The notes under the pieces were generated by a model. The model did no database searches. It was not told the origin of the DNA and saw nothing but the letters and a program-made list of their open reading frames with translations. 9,883 nt of DNA from positions 1 to 9,883 of the forward strand of contig JBBQGL010000145.1 in assembly GCA_038323025.1 (NCBI GenBank), written 5' to 3'. The translations under genes and the position numbers were made by a program. Origin of the DNA: JAFKKF01 sp038323025. GTDB lineage: Bacteria > Pseudomonadota > Alphaproteobacteria > Rhizobiales > Kaistiaceae. This document shows, piece by piece, positions 7,094-9,883 of this stretch (its first letter is position 1; each line of letters starts with the position of its first letter).

Positions 7094-7309
7094 GTATTTG
7101 TGAGATTTTCTGGAAAAGTGAGGCTCGCCCACGGTTTACTTCAAAATAACCTTACCGGCGGCGTCCCAGAATTCGGCGGCCCGGGCCAATAATCCGCCGA
7201 TTCCTGCGGGCCATCACCAGAGGACGCGCAGCTCGCCGGACCAAGAATTGGGCCTGAAGAACAGAAATCCGCTCCAAATAGTCGCACCGATTTTCAAATA
7301 TTCGAGAAG

Positions 7310-7325
7310 TGGCCAGATAAATGCT
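7310..7325 (+). promoter_or_regulatory. Candidate sigma-54 (RpoN) promoter for vWA copy B
   Basis: TGGCCAGATAAATGCT: GG (7311-7312) and GC (7323-7324) are spaced by exactly 10 nt, with TGGC at the -24 side and TGCT at the -12 side. About 9 of 12 defined positions match TGGCACG-N4-TTGCW. The start of transcription would be near 7336, giving a leader of about 48 nt to the ATG at 7384. A 5-bp inverted repeat (CCAGA 7313-7317, TCTGG 7325-7329) overlaps it. GG-N10-GC is easy to find by chance in GC-rich DNA, though this stretch is AT-rich. Confidence 0.3.
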
Positions 7326-7383
7326 CTGGTAAATTTATTGTTTATTGTTGTTCGAGGGTCAGGCCTTCTCAGAGGTCAACCCC

Positions 7384-8718
7384 ATGTCACTTCGATTCAT
7401 CGCCGCCATCCTTACTGCAGCAAAGAGATTCCCCCGCGGGACACGCGGTAATATCGCGATGATGTTTGCCGTCGCGAGCATTCCAATGATCCTGGCCGTC
7501 GGAGGGGGCATCGATTATTCGCGTGCGACCGTGGCGCGAACGCAGATGCAGGACGCGCTCGACGCGACCTCGCTGGCCCTTTCCCGGCAGAAGACCTTGG
7601 GCACGATGACCGGTGCCCAGATGCTGACTTTCAGCACGAATTATTTCAACGCCAACTTCACCAACACAGACCTCGATGCGGCGGGCGTGATCCTCGTGCC
7701 GAGCTACGCCTCGGCCGGCCCATCGGTCACCATCGGCGGATCGGGGAAGGTCACGATGGCCTTCCTCGGGCTGATCGGGATCACAAACATCCCCATCACG
7801 GCAACCTCGACGACCATCTGGGGACAGTCGCGCCTGCGCATCGCGCTGGTTCTCGACAACACCGGCTCGATGTCGTCCGCCAACAAGATGTCGGCCTTGA
7901 AGACCGCCACCCATGCGTTGCTGACACAACTGCAGAACGCGGTAACGACGCCCGGCGACGTGTACGCGTCTATCATACCGTTCGCCAGAGACGTGAACGC
8001 AGGTGCGTCCAACTACGGCCAGACCTGGGTCAGGTGGGACCTGTGGAACGAAGTCAACGGGACCTGCAGCCGGACGACCTACACGACCAAGACCACGTGC
8101 GCGAACGCCGGCAGGACCTGGACGACCGCCAACCACAACACCTGGAATGGATGCCTCACCGACCGCGACCAGAACAACGACACGACCAATACCGCCCCAT
8201 CGACCGGAACCGCGGCGACGCTGTTCCCGGCGGACCAGTATTCGGCGTGCCCCCAGCAGCTTCTGGCGCTCACCTACGACTGGGCGGCGCTGAGTTCAAA
8301 GGTCGACGCCATGCAGCCGAACGGCAGCACCAACCAGGCAATCGGGCTGCAGATGGGCTGGCAATCCTTGAGCGCGGCTCCCTTCACCATTCCCGCGGAA
8401 ACTGCCCCCTACAAATACAAGAAGATCATCATTATTCTGTCCGACGGTCTGAACACGCAGGACCGCTGGTACGGCGACGGGTCCAATCCCGCGCCTCAGG
8501 TGGACGCGCGCCAGGCCATCCTGTGCACCAATGTGAAGGCCACCGGCGTGATCGTTTACGCCGTGCAGGTCAATACCGGCGGCGATCCGACATCGACGCT
8601 CCTGCAGAACTGCGCGACCGAACCGAGCGATTTCTTCCTCCTGACCACCGCCGGCGAGATCGTCACCACCTTCGAGGCGATCGGGACAGCGCTCTCCGAT
8701 CTGCGCCTGAAGGGCTGA
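7384..8718 (+). CDS. TadG-like pilus-assembly/surface protein with vWA domain (copy B)
   Basis: 444 aa. ATG 7384 is preceded by AGAGG eight bases upstream; a TTG-initiated extension to 7345 is less likely. The architecture equals copy A: an N-terminal Tad-like helix (RGNIAMMFAVASIPMILAVG, 22-41), IDYSRA, then a vWA domain with MIDAS residues DNTGS (158-162), Thr316 and Asp354 (LSDG). The Cys-bearing insertion is kept (Cys 228, 239, 257, 289; WNGC motif), but its sequence differs more from copy A than the flanks do. By eye about 71 of the first 100 residues match copy A, and the C-terminal block around NTGGDPTSTLLQNCAT is identical. Likely anchored in the cytoplasmic membrane with the vWA domain outside. 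A possible hairpin (8733-8763) follows. Confidence 0.9.
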   Translation: MSLRFIAAILTAAKRFPRGTRGNIAMMFAVASIPMILAVGGGIDYSRATVARTQMQDALDATSLALSRQKTLGTMTGAQMLTFSTNYFNANFTNTDLDAAGVILVPSYASAGPSVTIGGSGKVTMAFLGLIGITNIPITATSTTIWGQSRLRIALVLDNTGSMSSANKMSALKTATHALLTQLQNAVTTPGDVYASIIPFARDVNAGASNYGQTWVRWDLWNEVNGTCSRTTYTTKTTCANAGRTWTTANHNTWNGCLTDRDQNNDTTNTAPSTGTAATLFPADQYSACPQQLLALTYDWAALSSKVDAMQPNGSTNQAIGLQMGWQSLSAAPFTIPAETAPYKYKKIIIILSDGLNTQDRWYGDGSNPAPQVDARQAILCTNVKATGVIVYAVQVNTGGDPTSTLLQNCATEPSDFFLLTTAGEIVTTFEAIGTALSDLRLKG

Positions 8719-8732
8719 CCATCGTCCGATCG

Positions 8733-8763
8733 GGTTGGCTCCTGCCGGGCCGCACCGCCAACC
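8733..8763 (+). terminator. Possible hairpin terminator after vWA copy B
   Basis: GGTTGGC (8733-8739) pairs with GCCAACC (8757-8763) across a 17-nt loop, 15 nt past the stop. There is no U tract, so this is a weak candidate. Confidence 0.3.
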
Positions 8764-8832
8764 GGAAGCGGGTCGCAATTGCCGGCCGGTCGGGCTCCGG
8801 GCCCGCGAGGCCAAACTAACTCTCGCTGTCGC

Positions 8833-9092
8833 CTATCGGCCGCTGTCGCGCGTCGCTCCGAGAAGCGAACGCAGTCGACGCTCCACCGTGCCGCCGAAGA
8901 CGAGCAGCAGCATAAGCACCATCGAAATGACCAGCAGCCCCCAGTCCCCAAATCCGCATACCAATGATGGTCGTCGACCACACGGCGGCCGCGGCTGTGA
9001 GCACGTGAATCCGGTTGGGCGGAGGTCCGGCGCGTAGAATGACGCCCGCGCCGATGAAACCGATGCCGGTCAGGACTCCCTTCGATCACTTC
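8833..9092 (-). pseudogene. MgtC/SapB-family membrane protein remnant, N-terminally truncated and frameshifted
   Basis: Reading the minus strand, three frames join into one MgtC-like stretch. EVIEG (9092-9078) is followed after one extra base (9077) by VLTGIGFIGAGVILRAG (from 9076), then PNRIHVLTAAAAVWSTTII (to 8963). After another extra base (8962), VCGFGDWGLLVISMVLMLLL and GGTVERRLRSLLGATRDSGR run to a TAG at 8833-8835. GIGFIGAGVI, a TAAAAVW helix, the CGFG turn and the VERRL tail are in the MgtC family order (inner-membrane proteins linked to Mg2+ stress and acid tolerance). The N-terminal helices are missing: a stop precedes VLTG in its own frame, and the 5' side runs into the control region of the next gene. 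The second shift is well supported; the first rests on five residues. Single-base sequencing errors could explain the shifts but not the missing N-terminus. Confidence 0.72.
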
Positions 9093-9094
9093 CG

Positions 9095-9110
9095 TTTGAC
9101 CCAAGTCAAA
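9095..9110 (+). promoter_or_regulatory. FixK/FNR-type box, TTTGACCCAAGTCAAA
   Basis: A palindrome with perfect 6-nt arms TTTGAC and GTCAAA around CCAA. Its inner 14 bases fit the FixK2-type consensus TTG(A/C)-N6-(T/G)CAA. It is centred at 9102.5. A -10-like TATTGT at 9131-9136 would put transcription start near 9143-9144, so the box sits at about -41.5, the class II activator position for CRP/FNR-family proteins. Target: the gene at 9193. Confidence 0.6.
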
Positions 9111-9130
9111 TTTCACGCGCGTCTTGCCAC

Positions 9131-9136
9131 TATTGT
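9131..9136 (+). promoter_or_regulatory. -10-like element TATTGT
   Basis: Matches TATAAT at 4 of 6 positions, including the first TA and last T. No good -35 precedes it, as expected for an activator-dependent promoter with the FixK-type box at about -41.5. Inferred from spacing. Confidence 0.45.
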
Positions 9137-9192
9137 TCGCATGGGACTTCAGCCGTCCGAGGCGCGGAGGACCACAACCGGAGGCGAATCCA

Positions 9193-9579
9193 ATGCCGAC
9201 ACTGTTGCCATGGACCAACGTTGAGATTGGCGACCTCGATGTGTTTGCACCGACGCTGCCATCCCTCGTCGTCTACACCTGGTACGTCAACGAAGAGCCG
9301 GAAAGCACGGTCACCCATTTCTGGCGCGACGAGAGCACCGGAGCGGTTCGCCACGAGCTCGTTCAGGTCGGTCCGCTGACCTTCGAAATGGCGGTGGCAC
9401 GTGCTCAGGAAGAAGCGCCGAAGCGCAGCGTTGAACGAATCCACGTCAAGCACGCAAGATCGCCGTCAAAGCCTGCGGCCAAGCCGAAGACAAAGCGCGC
9501 GGCCACCGGCAGCGGCGTCTCGGCGAAGAAGCGTACGGCAGCCAAAAAGGTCGGGAGCCGCAAGCGCCAGAAGGCTTGA
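9193..9579 (+). CDS. Small protein of unknown function with Lys/Arg/Ala-rich C-terminal tail
   Basis: 128 aa; not recognised. ATG 9193 is chosen for the strong GGAGG at 9180-9184, eight bases upstream; the frame is open from 9124 but that start has no comparable site and would overlap the inferred promoter. Residues 1-85 look like a compact soluble domain with aromatic and acidic residues (VVYTWYVNEEPESTVTHFW) and a predicted helix (LTFEMAVARAQEEAP). Residues 86-128 are a disordered basic tail with 16 Lys/Arg in 43 residues plus Ala/Ser/Pro, like histone-H1-like or HU-like bacterial tails that bind DNA or RNA. No signal peptide or membrane segment, so cytoplasmic. The FixK/FNR-type promoter suggests expression under low oxygen. 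A nucleoid-associated role is a guess from the tail only. Confidence 0.8.
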   Translation: MPTLLPWTNVEIGDLDVFAPTLPSLVVYTWYVNEEPESTVTHFWRDESTGAVRHELVQVGPLTFEMAVARAQEEAPKRSVERIHVKHARSPSKPAAKPKTKRAATGSGVSAKKRTAAKKVGSRKRQKA

Positions 9580-9587
9580 ACAGCGGC

Positions 9588-9610
9588 CCGGCGTCGCAAC
9601 ACGACGCCGG
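9588..9610 (+). terminator. Hairpin between convergent genes
   Basis: CCGGCGTCG (9588-9596), loop CAACA, CGACGCCGG (9602-9610): a perfect 9-bp stem 9 nt after the stop at 9579. A weaker 6-bp repeat follows (TCCCGG 9611-9616, CCGGGA 9633-9638). There is no U tract, but position and strength fit a terminator; it could also serve the converging gene. Confidence 0.55.
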
Positions 9611-9689
9611 TCCCGGAGCGAGTATTGCCGCCCCGGGAGGCGAGCCGACATCGGATCATGCCGGTTTCGACGGATGGTCTCGTCCGCGC

Positions 9690-9883
9690 TCACACGGGTG
9701 CCGGGGGCTTCATCATTTGATCCACGGCCTCCAGCGCCTGCGCCGCGTACATAACCGACGGCCCGGCACCCATATAGATCGCCATCGCCAGGATCTCAGC
9801 GACTGCCTCGCGCGAAGCCCCTTGCTTCACCGCGCCTTCGGCATGGTAAGCGATGCAGGGTGCGCAATGAATGGCTACGCTGA
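9690..9883 (-). CDS. AhpD-like / carboxymuconolactone decarboxylase family protein (5' end cut by window edge)
   Basis: The last 64 codons are visible, ending TGA at 9690-9692; the N-terminus lies beyond the right edge. The sequence opens SVAIHCAPCIAYHAEGAVKQ, giving the family signature CxxC-x3-H (HCAPC then H), followed by ASREAVAEILAMAIYMGAGP and a helix with YAAQALEAVDQM. This is the CMD fold (Pfam CMD). Members with the CxxC pair usually act as AhpD-type thiol peroxidase/alkylhydroperoxidase partners rather than as true carboxymuconolactone decarboxylases, which lack it. It converges on the small basic-tail gene. Substrate and redox partner are unknown. Confidence 0.88.
   Translation of the reverse strand, partial: SVAIHCAPCIAYHAEGAVKQGASREAVAEILAMAIYMGAGPSVMYAAQALEAVDQMMKPPAPV

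Larger units (their letters stand above)
7012..7383. promoter_or_regulatory. Shared divergent control region of the two vWA genes
   Basis: 372 bp without a gene, clearly richer in A/T than its surroundings, especially 7058-7150 and 7260-7345. It must hold the start signals of both paralogues. I see an A/T-tract inverted repeat near copy A (7058-7093), an inverted repeat near the middle (TCGGCGG 7173-7179 with CCGCCGA 7194-7200), and a candidate sigma-54 element near copy B (7310-7325). No convincing sigma-70 promoter was found for copy A. Confidence 0.6.

Noticed and set aside
8556..9218. 220-residue minus-strand open frame covering the end of vWA copy B, the mgtC remnant and the next gene's promoter
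   Set aside because: It crosses three unrelated features; only five residues (EVIEG) fit the MgtC frame and are used in the pseudogene call.

Overview
The window is GC-rich bacterial DNA, with strong G/C bias at third codon positions and long spurious antisense open frames. It most resembles an alphaproteobacterium, probably of the Hyphomicrobiales (Bradyrhizobium/Rhodopseudomonas-like). The clues are an orphan ABC_sub_bind-type periplasmic protein, Tad-type von Willebrand factor A (vWA) proteins beginning with a GNIAMMFA-like segment, and a FixK/FNR-type box. The assignment is an inference from gene style; no rRNA or other taxonomic marker is present.

Layout, left to right. (1) 1-1840, minus strand: a tandem pair of paralogous secreted alpha/beta hydrolases; the downstream copy runs off the left edge just before its expected catalytic His. 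(2) 1916-1944: a perfect hairpin with A and T tracts on either side. (3) 1967-3645, minus: a LysE/RhtB-type amino-acid exporter followed by a periplasmic binding protein that has no permease or ATPase beside it. (4) 3840-5588, plus: a YbaL/KefB-like cation:proton antiporter whose C-terminus carries a cyclic-nucleotide-binding domain where E. coli YbaL has an RCK/TrkA_N domain. (5) 5635-5659: a hairpin between convergent genes. (6) 5686-8718: two closely related TadG-like vWA proteins facing away from each other, forming a large inverted repeat around a 372-bp AT-richer region with candidate regulatory sites. (7) 8833-9092, minus: a decayed fragment of an MgtC/SapB-family membrane protein, N-terminally truncated and frameshifted. 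(8) 9095-9579, plus: a 16-bp FixK/FNR-type palindrome at class II spacing from a -10-like element, followed by a small unrecognised protein with a Lys/Arg/Ala-rich tail. (9) 9690-9883, minus: the C-terminal part of an AhpD/carboxymuconolactone-decarboxylase-like protein.

No single pathway links these genes. The common themes are the cell envelope and transport (hydrolases, exporter, binding protein, antiporter, Tad-like surface proteins) and, on the right, a possible low-oxygen/redox corner (FixK-type box, AhpD-like CxxC protein). The window shows two separate paralogous pairs, one tandem and one inverted. I see no CRISPR array, rRNA, tRNA, transposase or phage gene. The most distinctive items are the inverted vWA pair around a shared control region, the well-spaced FixK-type promoter in front of an unknown basic protein and abutting a truncated mgtC, the Cys-for-Gly nucleophile elbow shared by the tandem hydrolases, and the domain-swapped antiporter.
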